Assembly: GCA_026874595.1 (NCBI GenBank)
Contig: CM049318.1
Coordinates: forward strand, 3,037,741 to 3,101,740
Direction of reading: 5' to 3'
Length of the DNA: 64,000 bases
DNA from: Sipunculus nudus
Taxonomy: Eukaryota; Annelida; Sipuncula; Golfingiida; Sipunculidae
The notes beneath the pieces were generated by a model that worked only from the letters and a program-made list of their open reading frames with translations, did not search any database and was not told the DNA's origin. Made by a program: the position numbers and the translations under genes. This document shows, in pieces, positions 38,201-50,640 of this stretch (within the stretch, counting starts at the first letter, position 1; each line of letters opens with the position of its first letter).

Positions 38201-39480
38201 TTTCTGCAGGAAAATGAATTATATGTGCCCATGCTAGTCCCAGTTCAAATTTAGCGGGGGAGGTGCACAGCCACAGCAGGAGCCAATCAGTTAGCAGCCG
38301 TGATGTGTATATCAACAGCACGTGGCTTTCTTTGTTCCAAATACTGGTACTCACCAGAACAAGCTCTGCTGAAACTCCATTCACTATACAAATCCATATT
38401 GGCTTTTAAATGTTAACTTCATAAGCCCAGTTTAAATCAAGCTTTGTTAGAAATTACACCTTGATGAACAGGATGAGGGTACGCACTATACAGTAACATG
38501 AACCTGTACACCAAGTTTCTGAGTGAAGCTGTGGCTTGGCTGAATAAAAATTCTGGGTCAGTTTATTGCTAGGCCATGGACAGGAAACATGAACCACATT
38601 GGGTTACTTCAATAATGTTAGGAATTTCTCATTTACTTAGGGAAACAAACAACAACATTTGTAGAACAGATTTTAGTGAGTCAACTTGAGATGAAGCTGA
38701 AGTATTTTAAAGCCTGTATGAAGGTGAGAAAAACCTTATTTGGGTTATTGTTAACGAAAGAAAACTAAAATTAATAGCAGGCAAAATGAATTGGAAAATT
38801 AAATATGCATGAAAAATACATTAAACCACATAATTTTCTCGTGATGCCTCTGAAACATGCTTTCCAGATTGAAGCTTGTATACGTCTTTCAATCAAGCCA
38901 TTAATCTTGATTTACCCTTGGAGTTCTGAGCTAGCAAGGTGACAGGCACAGGGGGATTTGTGTAATGTGTGTAATGGCACATACCCAGGCTGTGTACGGG
39001 CAACCTCAGTAAGAGGGTATCTGTTGGTATCTGTTCATTACTATCGTCTTCCTCAGGTTACTCAAAAGCATATATATCATAAAACAGGGTTCATATTTAT
39101 GTCCCATGTTATTACTGAAATGATAATACATTTATGGGGACCCAGGGAGACATGAAGATATTTACTGATTCACACCCATACACGGCTAACCAGCACAGAA
39201 GGATACACTACATGTATACATGTCAGCAGTAAGCCACGTGCTCAGGCTGATGTCTGTGTATGATAAGCTTGCCTCTGGCTGTCAGTCACAGTCACATGAC
39301 TCCAAAGTGAACCGGATGGTTCAAGAACTCGGCCTTTAAGTTTACAAGCTTTAACTGTACATGCACTGTTCTTGTTCAACCTCTGACAAAGTGGCCTCTC
39401 TGAAAGCAATTATCACACATTCTATTCGCCTCAAAAACTTTCTTCGGTCGTCTAGGGATTTGCCAGCAAACACCCTGCAA
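35281..39480 (-). pseudogene. BEL/Pao retrotransposon relic, right copy (more complete)
   Basis: Right to left: a gag zinc-knuckle remnant (FEANRMCDNCFQRGHFV, about 39440-39380); a DUF1758 protease-like stretch (FDKVWTVDKLPVSREN, 37981-37757); linker and start of pol (SPIGWTLIGP, ALNFQVEQFLR, 37720-37560); reverse transcriptase ([20 protein letters not shown] near 37240, MFPQARVDPKDCEVFKFLWW at 37079, then the palm with AAQDNQGDFDDQA). The frame then passes directly to ETLEKQNWLIGPEFFNRDES (36823-36740), skipping RT thumb and RNase H. Integrase follows (TSRAVHIEIAHSLN, then SDNGINLKGG at 36250-36090, TASHTGGICERL near 36000) and DUF5641 (35830-35540). Stops and frameshifts are numerous. The RT-to-linker deletion is shared with the left copy. 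38000-39300 has no clear motif. Confidence 0.85.
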
Positions 39481-39820
39481 TTAGAAATACGATGATTCCC
39501 AACTCAAACATCTTAAACACCTTGTATCTGTTAACATCTGTTAACTATTTGTCACCCGGCTGAAATCTGTTACTGCCACTACCCTGAATGTACAAAGTGT
39601 TAAACCTTGAACTTGTACCATTATTAAACTTTCTGACTCTTCAAAGAGTAGAACCTGTAGGCTTGCTATCAATAAATACAAAATCTTTGCCATACATCGC
39701 ATTAGCAACTCTATCCCTTCTCTAAATGAATTATGTAGTAGTTTTTTCCCCTGCGGGATAGCCCCCTGCTGTTCACAGAAAGCCCGCTCTTATTATTTCA
39801 CCTTGTGGCGTCACTTCCAA

Positions 39821-41432
39821 TGAGGAAACCCTTGGCCCTACGCAGGAAAAACCAGGCAGTTGTTCAGAAAACACTTGTTTGACCACAGAGATCTACAATC
39901 ATCCGACCGCTGCCTTTCTGCCTTCTGCCGCTCAAGTTCTCAGGTAGTTTAAACCTAGAATAATATATTAATTATTGCGGTTGTTTACAAATGGTGTCAA
40001 GAATTAATATCATTATTTTCATTTAATTTTTAGTACGTGTGGAAGTCTGTGTTCAGGTGTTCACTGTCTTTCTGACTGCTTTCGATGGTCACTTTTGACC
40101 AAGTTTCCCTTTCCGCTGAAGCTGTTATCAGCGGAATGAGAATCTCGTTTCCACTAGTTCTAATCACCGGCGAATTTGTCATTGATCGTTCGGGCGTCGC
40201 CTGCTAGATTCTTTTGTCCCTGACTTGATTTTGTTATCACTGGAACTTTTGTTGGTGTTTCCTTGACTTTTCTAGCGACGTCACATAGTAGGCATTTCAA
40301 TGCATTTAAGTTTATTCCGGGTTTCCCCACATGCACGTGGATTCTTGTACAGGAATGCATTGTTTATTGATTTTCGTTGGGTAGTCTCCCATTGATTACC
40401 AATTCTATACCAACACAGAGACATGCAGTGTGTTTATATTTTAAAGTTCTTCCTGTAGATATCCGTCCATTACCCGGCTTTATCCTTTAGATTTTTTGTC
40501 TGATTCACTTTATTTTAAACATTCATTTTGTAAATTCGCTGTCCCCGGTAACCCTGAAATTGTATTTTTTACATTTTTTTGTGTGCTTATTGGGCTTTCA
40601 CTCTTGTTTACTAGAGTTCTGGTTTGGGTGTTGTATTCTTCACTGAACTTCAGGGTACATTTTGTATGATATTGTCTAAATCTTTAAGACGGATATTTAT
40701 TAAGAATCCATTTTGCTCTGGACTTACCCACTAGGTGTCGCCAGGGTTTGTTGTATATTCAACACGCTGTCAACAACTTGTGTTGACAGTTAGCTTTGAG
40801 TCAGTAATTCAGTAATGGATTTCTGTAACTATTTGATATTTTTTGTTTTGTATGGTTCTTTCCTCATGCTACTTTGTATTTGGTATTTACCGTTTCACTA
40901 GTGTGTTTTCCTTTTGTTTTGCATGAGATTGATACTTGATGGCTCGTCCTTTTTATCATTGTTGTGTATCTTTTACACTGTTGGACTCGTGATTGGCCGT
41001 TTGTTTCATATCATTGTACGTTTTGTCACCTGATTGACCTTTATCTACTTTTTTGACTTTACGAAACAGGTGTTTCCTTTGGCTTCGCATATATGTTTCC
41101 TATTATGTTTTCTGTGCTAGTCCTTTCGTGGTTGTTTAGATCCTTTGGTACCATGACTTTGTCGATGCACGCGTGATATCCCTGGTTCGTATCACGTAAT
41201 CTTGTGATCTCAACTGCGGAGTTTCCATTAACATACTTTCGGCTGAGCGTGTGGATGTGGTGTGTTGCCCTATTGTTGAAAACTCTTAACGTGATATCTC
41301 AATTGTTATAGAGTCTACATACTAAGCATGCTTAGCATACAAAGTTGATATCTTTATGCAACAGTAATTTGTGTTGATGCGAGCTAATAAGTCGCATGCA
41401 CACATAGACTTAAGTAAGGCGACCTCCAAGCA
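39821..41432 (+). repeat. Ty3/gypsy 5' LTR, right copy
   Basis: Starts tgaggaaacccttggcccta and ends just before attggtggcag (41433). Its first part matches 12744-12915 and its remainder matches 4640-6041, so it appears to be the only near-complete LTR in the window, about 1.6 kb. Exact termini (TG and CA) are inferred. Confidence 0.65.
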
Positions 41433-41867
41433 ATTGGTGGCAGCCTAGACTCATATTCTCCCTAGAGAGAGTGCCCGGGTGATCCTTATCCTTCGCGATG
41501 ATGACCCTCATTTCAGCGTCGCAGACTTAGAATCCGCTGCTGGTGTTTCGTCTGACATTTGGCGATAGTTGGTCGGCAGTTGAGATGTTCTTATACCCGT
41601 CGTTGAGGACTCTTCCGGTTCTCGGAGCAAAGTTCTGGATAACCCCCCTGTCTCGGGTTCTAGCGATCCTCACATTGGCGATATTCTGCGGGTTCATCCC
41701 AAAGAGTGTGTGTAAAGCGGTGATACTTTACGTGTAGGCCTGGATTAGTTTCACTTTCGCCATAGGTCCCATCGTTCTTTGCCGTCCACGCCGTGTTCCA
41801 CAGTAGCGTATTCCCATCACTCCGATGACGACCCGCTTGTAGACGACGATAAGGTACTCCCAAACAG
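41433..41867 (+). pseudogene. Ty3/gypsy gag N-terminal segment, right copy
   Basis: Aligns with 6042-6476 throughout, with its own substitutions and stops. It is cut at the same position by a hAT-like end (cagggttgggtcc at 41868). No pol follows; the copy ends with the hAT fragment. Confidence 0.6.
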
Positions 41868-42478
41868 GGTTGGGTCCAAAATTACTCGTACTCACAGTAC
41901 TCGTACTCATGAAAACTTTTTTGGGGACTCAGTACTCGTTCTCGAGTACTTTTTAAAAATCATAAAAGTACTCGTACTTTCATACATCATTAAAATTTCT
42001 AAATAAACTTTTATCCCAATTAATTATATAAGTAATAGTTTATTTAAGTATATCATAGTAAGGTATTATATATAATATAAAACATATATGATATCATATA
42101 TAGATAATAGTACTTAAAGTAATCCATCTGTTACTGTAACTGAAACTATTACAGCATTTTCGCATCGATAACCACTACTATTACTATTACTTGGCTTCTA
42201 TTACTAATACTATTACTTTTATTTAATATAAAATATAAATAAATTGAACTATGTTATTATTAATACATTCACGCAATTCATGTGTACAGCATTATATATT
42301 TCCAACAAGATAAGCATAACACAGTGTTCAAGAAAACATTAAATCAGTGAATTCATACCGAGTAATGTTTTAAGAGAAAAATTCTAATTTTTGAAAGATC
42401 CCAAAATGAAAAAAATATGGTTTGCCACAATTCAATACAATTCTACATACTCAGAACCTGTTCATCATAACATATTTC
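41868..42478. mobile_element. hAT-like element, 5' fragment (right copy)
   Basis: Matches the left end of the 6477-8219 element, including the agtactcg repeats and the internal AT-rich part up to about 7135. Similarity stops at cctgttcatcataacat (42465-42481), where an unrelated tandem repeat begins. Confidence 0.7.
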
Positions 42479-42483
42479 CATCA

Positions 42484-42970
42484 ATGGCATTCGAAATTTG
42501 CATATTAAATTTCAGATAAACCGTTGTTCACATGGTTAAATTTGAATTTTTCTAGAAGAAATCTTTGCTCTACACACAATGTTTGACCAATTATCTTGTT
42601 TAATTTTCAGATATTTAAGGATTTGATTCTCAATAGATGGCGGCCTTAAATTGTAAAATATTTATTTCAATAAGATCTAAACTGCTTTGAACATGGTTTC
42701 ATTTGAACCTTTGACCACGAAAACGTAGGTCTAGACAAAAAGAATGACCAGTTATCACGGTTAGTTTTAAAGATGTTTTAGAGCAGAATTATCATAAATG
42801 GCGGCCCTGATTTGCATATTAAAATTTAATCAACTGACTAAACCGTTGCTTGTATGGATTTACTTGAATCTATGACCATAAAAACTCAGGTTTAGACACA
42901 ATATTCGACCGTCTATCTTGTTTAGTTCTTGATATATCGAAGAAAATAGTTTTCGTCAATGGCGGACCTA
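42484..42970. repeat. Diverged tandem repeat, period about 155-161 bases
   Basis: The phrase atggcgg(c/a)c-tnnatttgcat recurs at 42484, 42637, 42798 and 42959, and later parts of each unit also correspond (aaaccgttg, tttgaccaattatcttgtt). About three units, strongly diverged. Confidence 0.65.
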
Positions 42971-45900
42971 ATTTGCATTTTGCAAAAATTGCCCAAGGAT
43001 GTGGAGAGGATAAACCATCTCAAAACTATCACTGGATACCATTACAAATCCATGAACAAAAATTCTACTATAGACAACTCGATTATTCGGAAGGACTCGT
43101 TAGTATCCAGAGACTCAAAGCGTTTTTGTAAGTTAAGTTATTTTTTCCTCGTATTAATCTTGATTAGTTAATGAAATCATTGGAATAATCTTGAGTTAAC
43201 AATATATTTTCATATCGACATAAAGTAGCGTTCCAACTTGTGTGTAGCTATCGTTGTTACAGACGACTGAGCCATCGGTAGGGAGAATAAAACATGGGCG
43301 ATAATACGAGAATATCAACATCAGTGAAGCAGCAGGCAAGTGCTTACAGTTCATTTTAGTGAAAATGAAAGTCATCCGAACATGAGTGGCATAAGTTTAT
43401 CTGTCCATGGAATACTACAAACAAGACTTTAATATGTGTTGTTTATGTGTAGAACAACATATATATGACATTTGTTAAAGGAAATTATGGTTGATACTGA
43501 CCAGAGGTCCCTCATTTATTACGGCAAATATTGATGAGAAGTGACCGCATGCGTTCAAAAATTGCAAATCTGCACATTCATAATTCTGGATTCTCTTATC
43601 CCTGTAATTTTATCGCTGAGTTACGGGTCTCAGTCCGACGAGCAGCTTCGGACTGCGTCAGTTACATCCGACGGCTGGATATATCAAAGGCTGTGCCTGA
43701 TAACGCGGGTACAATAAGGGAACAATAGGGTTAACAGGCTTATTGCGTTCTAATTGCAGTTAGTGCACGGCTGACACTTGAGTTCAAGCAGGGCTTCCAT
43801 TTGGATCTCCATTTATATAAAGTTCTTGGTTTTAGCAAAAGTAAAGGGCCTTTGTTCGTCGTCCATCAGTCTGGACATTTTTTGTCTCGTTGTATATTAG
43901 AATAAATTGTCGTCCGGCCATCCGATAACATAGTACACAACATAACTAAAGATCCATTGGGGTCTTTGAGAAATATCCATGGAAACACAGTATTATGTCA
44001 CAATGACCAGTATTCTGCTAGGCTATATGACTGGCTTGTCTGTTCCAGCTGCAGGTGGCGACACTCATGATTTCTTAGTATAATGTGGGTCTAAGGATCT
44101 TTTCGATTTCTTCCTGCTAAAGTCATTTTAATATAAACAATATTTTTTTTTTTCAAACAGCCGCATAAAATGCAGAATGCTAGCAGCAGCATTATGTTAG
44201 TGTAGTATTTCCTTTTGCTTCTTAAACCTAGTACTGATCATGTATCTAGTATGTGTAAAAATCTAAGAGGTGGACCACTTATGTTGACATATTTTCTTGA
44301 ATCGTTAATTGGTTATTCCATTTTTAAAAAAATACACCAATTGCACCACCTATAATGGGCTACAGCTGGTTTCGTTTTTACTTTTGTCACAGGTCTCTCT
44401 TGAAAATGAAAAAAAAATAGTGTGAATCTTGGAAGAGTAAACATGGTTACCGTTACCTGGAATGTCCAACATTTGAAGATAGGTTGTAGTGAGCGATAGT
44501 GAAGGAGATAGCAAATTTCGTCACGGTAACCTATTAGCTGTCCGATTCAACTAATAGTCTTTAATGAAAGGACACTTTTGTCTCTTTTGTATTTTTTAAA
44601 GGTTTTTTGGGGTCCGCATTCATGCATGTGAACTAGGCGATATACGCTCTGAGCAGGTGTACATGATGAACGTAACTTATATTTAGCCATACTTATACTA
44701 TAATAATCATATGTTTAATATATGTCCGCTGTCTTCTTCTTTCATCGAGACCAGGCCGCAGGTATAGATATAGAAAATAAAATATGGTTAATAAAATATA
44801 TGTGAAACACTCGCGTTGAATGGTATGTCAACGTTAAATCATATTGTAAGGCACATTGTATTTCATGTTTATTTAGCTTCTGTTTATACTTGGGATTTAT
44901 GAAATAGTTTATTGCCCTGGGAATTTTAACATTCTACAACCTATTGATTTTTAACACTCAGGGTAAACAATGAAATGGTTGTCAGTGGAAATTTCATATC
45001 ATCATACAAACCAACAGTCTTCTTTATTGGTCCTGTTGGTTCCGGCGGCTTTGCTGGTTTTGGTAATTTCAAGAAACTGGACAATTGCTTTGCTATCAGA
45101 ATTGCTAATATATTGTTCATACGAAATGTCTCACTTGCACCCTCTGACCATTTCATGCCATGTTATATAACAAAATTATGTATCAAATGATTGCCATTCT
45201 TTTTATTAGTAAATTGCAGATACGTCAAGCACAGAAGCAACAATAATAAAAAAATGTTCCACGTGAGGAAGTGTGTGTATTCTAAATATGATTTAACTGA
45301 ATATAGTCCATCCTAACATGTGCAGACTATTAACTGAAGTCCATGCCTTCAGTTGTAAATCGAAAACTGTATTTTTACAAGGATAAGCGTGCCAGAAAGG
45401 CAGCGGCTAGTAGGTGTTTATTGCTGTAGACAGCAAAGAGTGATGTTGTTTTTTTTTCTTGAAAACTTTAGAAAACAAAGCCGGATTGAAACTTCCGTTT
45501 CCACTGAAATGGAAAAAGGTATATGTTGAAATTTGATTTAAATTCATCATTATACAATAAAGCAAAGACAATATTCTTGTAATATTGGAATTCGAAAGAA
45601 AATCCCATACTTATAATATCATCTAGAGAAGCCTTTTAAATTGCAGATAAAACTCTCCTAAAAAGATAACAATGTAAACTACTGATTTGCTTCAGCATTT
45701 GTTCGTTTTTTCAAGATACCATTTTTTTTGGGGGGGGGGGGGGGGAAGTAGTCATGATTTCATAATACAGAATTAAAAAAGTGTTTATTTCTTTAAAAAA
45801 ATAGTTAAATAAATTGATGATTCTGAATGTTCAGGAGCCAGGAAGAGAAGCATATTAAAAATGGATTCAGATACGAGTAGCATTTGTCGTTGGAATGCGG

Positions 45901-46270
45901 GTTGTTGTCATAAAACCTTATTGAGTGAAGATAAACTGTTTTTTTATGATACTGGAAGATAAAGGACCCTTATGTTTTCCTTGAATTATATAAATTTGTC
46001 AAACAAGTTCTACAAATATGCACAATTAGCTCATTTATAATAGTATCTATGATCCAGTTGTCATTATAAGCGTATATGCATAACAAAGCAAATTTCCAGC
46101 TCCACTAAAACGACTCACTCAATGGGTAGTGCTAAGAATACACTCCGTAATAACTAAACATCTTTCATATTTACGATGACTTATAGCTCCTTCCATCTTG
46201 TTTATACTCTTAAGGAAGTCGCACCAGTTAAATCATACAAACAGATAAACATATTTACCTTCGATTTTCG
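42971..46270. other. No identifiable gene
   Basis: A frame at 43531-43728 (plus) and a region at 44960-45190 open on both strands show no recognisable domain. The latter follows an acceptor-like ttaacactcag. A poly-G run lies at 45730-45746. The remainder is AT-rich without motifs. Confidence 0.4.
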
Positions 46271-46273
46271 TGA

Positions 46274-48881
46274 TTACCATTTTTGGCAGCCATGTGTACA
46301 GTCCGGAGGTGAATTTTCATGAGGGCAGCATTTGCATCGAAAAGTAACTCCACTGCGGTAGTGCTTCGTATGACACGTGTCGGGGCGATTCATATCACCA
46401 CACACAACCACGTAGTTACAAAGTTTGGTGGTCCTCAAGTAGCGTATCACAGGGCTGCGCCACCACGAACAGCTTCTCTTCGCCCGGCCTTTTGCCAAGG
46501 CTACATTTGCAGCTAAGGCTCCTTTAGAAAGGTGCTAACATTGTGAAATCAAACGTGGTAATCTTTAATTATATGCGTTGAGGATAGCACTCAGTCAAAT
46601 ACTATACACTCATCTGGCAACTAGATCTCACGATGGGAAAACTTATGTCACACTTACATTAAGAAGAGTTTCTTTAGAATATTTTTAGAATTCAGTTAAA
46701 ATACATATTTATATATAAAATAAACATAATACTTCAAGAACATACCCTTCAGAATCTTAGCCCCTTTCGGTAATGGTTCTTCCCGGTAGAGGGCGTAGTT
46801 ACCAACAACTTTACGCATCGCATGGCTGATGGTGGACAGGTCATTGATTTTTTCAGAAATCACCGTGTCTTGGTTTGATACCTCGGTCAAACCTGCCTCC
46901 TTCCTCGGGGAAATATGTAAGCGCTGTGAAGTAGAAAGTATAAACAAGAGATTTCGCTACGCGCAATCACATGAGACTATCGACACTGTTTAAACGTCTG
47001 CATTATACCACGATATTCAGACGGGTCTATCATTGCAGATATCCCATATTCTTCATCAGTATTCATGCTAAAAAGATTGTGCTTGAAGTTTTTGGGTCAC
47101 ATTTGACACTAACACGTCATAGTTCTATCTGTATTGAAAATTCAATATTTCGACCAGTAAATAAGGGAGAAAAATTAGAGGGACAGCCAAAGCGAGGTTA
47201 CATTGACTGGACAGGGAAAAACGGTACCAGTCCAAAATTGGAATTTATGCTCCATCCACCACGCCTGTACACATGTTTTAATATCATTTTTATAAAATGC
47301 ACTACAGCTTGCCTGTATTCTTGCCTCAGAAGCAAATCAGACAAATGTGGCGATTATCTAACTACAAATGAATAATCTCTAGTATATGGATTCCATATCA
47401 ATGATTCAGAAAAAGTATGATTTAACAGACCTAAGTGACGACCTAAGCTGATAACCATTTGATTTATAGAGATGACGTAACAGTTGTATTTATTGGTTAC
47501 ACGTTTGTAGGGTCGCACACATGTCCACCTACATTATATGGACAGACATATGTGGCCACTTAAAATCACGCCATCGTTTTTGCACCCTTTTCTCTACAGA
47601 TCACCGCCATCCCGGGCGGGGCAAAGTAAATCTGATTTCCATGCTTATTTGAAATATTAGAAAACGCCACATTACCTACTTGGAAAACAAAAGCTATTTT
47701 TTTGTGGTAAAAGCTTTCCAGAAAAAAATCAGGTGGAAAGGGGTGTAGGTAAATATTATAATATCACTGTATTAGAGTTTATGGAAAACGAGTTAAAACA
47801 GGTATATTGTCAAGTATTTGAGTGACATGGTGTTACTCCTCTGGTTCCAGTGTTACGATTGAGAAGCACAGATGTGTATTAATTTTCGAGTGCAGGTTTA
47901 TGAATGACACAGGGATATTTTTACATACCGAGAATGCTTTCACGTCCATTTCTTCTTCTGCAGGGTCCGGCAGAGCTTTGGTGTCAAAGTTGCTCAAGAG
48001 ACATCGCTTCAGCGACCGGAAGCACTTCAGAAGGCGGCCCTGAAATACATAAAGGCCACATATAAATAGAATCAGGACAACGGAAATCACAGAATAATTA
48101 ACTTTAAACCAGGTATTCATCTGTCTTCCCTTCTCGGTAGTATTTATGCGATTTCTCTGACAGCATAGATTCAGTAGCTGGCACGGACGGTGCTTCAGGA
48201 TTTAAACCTGTCGCTCCAACCGTGCAGGGATTTGGCCGGTCGTGAAGATTGAATGAACTCTCATCGGTAGGCCTCTGGGAAGGAGAAACATGCACTATCA
48301 TGAATATTAATGAGTCGACCAATGGAAGTTAGCCGATCTAATATGATTTCAATTGCCTGTGTCTCACCGTAGGGTACTCGTACATATACTGGCATTCGGA
48401 GATGTCTCTGTGGGCCGGGACGTGCATGTAGATAACTCGGTTTTTCACGTCTATGTCAATTGTCTGTTTGAAAGTAGTTCCATTCTCATACACCGACAGA
48501 GAGTGATGCTGAAACAATAATGGACTATGTATATATATATATATATATAAATATATATATATATTTATATATATATATATATATATATATTTATACACAT
48601 ACAAATACAATATTTTTTCTAGGCTGTTTGCAATGCACTGATGGCAAAGTGCTCGACGGTACAACCAGAGCGTATAAATATATACTATGTGTAAGGAATC
48701 AAATGTTTGTAAGCATCATGTCATTGATCTCTATTTTGTTTCGTACCGTTGTACAGCACTCTTCAGCTCGGTATGACTGGAGGGGTTGTACATTGAAAAT
48801 CTTGTTGAAGCCTGTCCAGTCATACTGATCCGAAGAGTGCCTTACAACGGTACGAAACTAATTAGTAATCAATAACACTCC

Positions 48882-48936
<55 letters not shown>

Positions 48937-49626
48937 AGTATTTATGTATGTATGTATGTATGTATAAACCCTGTTTTGTACAATTTGCATGTGCTTGGCT
49001 TGTTTATGATAATAGCGTGTGTTTTTTTTATTATGTGACTGTTTATTGAAGCTTTGTTTAAATGTTTAAGTAATTTAAAGCATGCTCTACATTGATTAGC
49101 GTGCTCAATGGACAAAATAAAAACCTTAGATAGGAAATTTAAGCCGAGTATACATTTACAATTCTGACAATCGCAATAGTTTCTTAGCTTTAATAAAAAA
49201 AAAGACATTGAATTCATACTTTTCTAATCCTACCGTTACTGCAAATAAAAAAAAATGAAATTTTGTTAAGGTTTGAGTAAAAGTATGATAGAATGAGACA
49301 TCTTTCTTAAATGTAATGTTAAAGGTTTCAAGTCGTAAATAAAGTTGAAAATATACAAGATAACCCAACAATTAACTCTTCTGATTAAACTTAAATTATT
49401 CAGCCGAAACATTTTACAAGACAGGAAAGCTAAAATTAAAATCTTTTAAAAAAAACAACATCGCATATCAATAGTCCAATCTTGAATTCCGGTATATTAA
49501 GAAACACTGTTAGCTCTAGTTTTAAGCAAAATTTTATGTGCAGTTCAATATAAATACCTTGAGTTTCACTCCCCAAGACACAGAAACCATCAAAGCTGCC
49601 ACGAACAGTGTAGCAATTCGAGCCAT
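46274..49626 (-). CDS. Secreted BRICHOS-like protein, five coding exons
   Basis: Exons on minus: 49626-49558, 48508-48368, 48039-47929, 46923-46746 and 46500-46274 (or from 46512, with an alternative acceptor), about 241 residues. Donors are GTATTT, GTGAGA, GTATGT and GTATGT; acceptors end TTTCAG, TTTCAG, TTCACAG and TAG. Phases are 0,0,0,1 and all join in frame. Exon 1 is a signal peptide (MARIATLFVAALMVSVSWG). Exons 2-3 give TFKQTIDIDVKNRVIYMHVP, CQYMYEY and KRCLLSNFDTKALPDPAEEE, which match the layout of BRICHOS domains (beta strands, conserved Asp, then C-h-h-x-x-h-D...P). The last exon is Cys-rich (CKCCPHENSPPDCTHGCQKW, stop). BRICHOS proteins act as chaperone-like secretory or extracellular proteins; the role here is unknown. 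No internal stops. The acceptor of exon 5 and the absence of extra exons are unproven. Confidence 0.7.
48530..48591. repeat. (TA)n microsatellite in intron 1 of the BRICHOS-like gene
   Basis: TA with two aaat/ttta interruptions, ending about 22 bases upstream of the exon 2 acceptor on the minus strand. Confidence 0.9.
48738..48858. mobile_element. Foldback MITE-like element
   Basis: 44-base arms 48738-48781 and 48815-48858 are inverted copies (outer parts gtttcgtaccgttgta and tacaacggtacgaaac, with the variant agcactcttcagctcggtat in between), with about 5 mismatches and a 33-base loop. It lies in intron 1 of the minus-strand BRICHOS-like gene. Confidence 0.8.
48882..48962. repeat. (TA)n and (GTAT)n microsatellite
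   Basis: TA array with a tgta interruption, turning into gtat repeats at 48925-48962. Confidence 0.9.
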
Positions 49627-50009
49627 TCTCCTTGCTTTCCTAATCAGAGAGATCAAGGAGACATTTTATACAATCTCATACACAAAAACAAACCCTCGCG
49701 CGCACACACACACACACATATATATACACATAATATGACCTATTACAAATGTTTGAGAACATCCAGTTAGGAACGTATACAAGTGTTTCCAGAGACAGTT
49801 GGGGACAGACATGTAAAACATGAATTGATCACGCAAAGTCTACCTACAGGTAGCATGAAATTACTACAAATTGGACACTTCGCTATACGACAAAATTATA
49901 AGGAGACAATGAAACCTGGAAATACAAAAGAGTCAACAAGGCTAACGTTACAAACACCAACAGGTGTCTGCACACAGCCTCCGATTTGGGCATTGTCAAC
50001 AGGAACGAG

Positions 50010-50640
50010 AACAAGGCGGAATAGCAGGCCTTTCTAATCCTCAAAGGTCATAAAACCAACATCATTACCATCATTAGCTGTCGTGTTGTAAATCCAGTCA
50101 AAACTGAGATAGGCAGACCTAAGAAAATCATCCTGGGATCGATCAACAAGTCAATCAGGTCAGCAACCTCGGTAAACTAACTGAACTAACGCACTAGAAT
50201 GGTTCAAAAGAATCCCAAACCAAAATTACTACACATTAATTTTGTCTCACATTATCGAGTTTTATCCTTCCAAACAACTACTCACTCGCGCAATCAGATC
50301 AAACCACAGAAATCTCCATCCTAGACACAAGCCATAATGCGCTCACGAGAGTCCGTCCTAATTATCAACGACCCGTTATGGTCGGAAGTGTGCGAACTAG
50401 TTGGGCTATACATCCTTTATTAACTCTGATACCCCTCTGATAAACAAGCTATCGGTTTCTATTGTTACGACCGCGGTGTTCAGGAACATCAGGGCAAGGA
50501 CCTTGTCCAAAATCACAGCAAAATTTAAAGGCCTTTTCTCGGATTTCGGCCTAAGAATCGTCACCGACAGGGACAAAGCCGGGATTAAATGTAGGGGCGG
50601 AGCGTTACGGGGGTCAGGGAGCTGCATTCATACCTGATAG
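50010..50640 (+). pseudogene. Reverse transcriptase relic of the FYPSI / YRDDG-like type
   Basis: Frame from about 50019: AFLILKGHKTNIITIISCRV, then VNPVKTEIGRPRKIILGSIN and KSIRSATSVN. After a slip, EFYPS-like wording (IEFYPSK near 50255), VCELVGLYIL (about 50390), and IGFYCYDRG at 50450 in place of the usual YRDDG catalytic loop, then FKGLFSDFGLRIV (50520-50570). I recall this order from a family of invertebrate reverse transcriptases distinct from LINE and LTR types, whose elements are poorly characterised. Catalytic Asp residues are damaged and stops are present, so it is inactive. Confidence 0.6.

Noticed and set aside
46274-46516. Plus-strand frame opposite the Cys-rich last exon
   Set aside because: Shadow of the minus-strand exon.
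46971-47375. 134-codon plus-strand open frame
   Set aside because: It lies in an intron of the better-supported minus-strand gene, shows no domain and has no coding-like conservation that I can see.
48045-48120. Apparent transmembrane segment (VISVVLILFICGLYVFQ) on minus
   Set aside because: It is the pyrimidine-rich intron end before the exon 3 acceptor, read through as coding.
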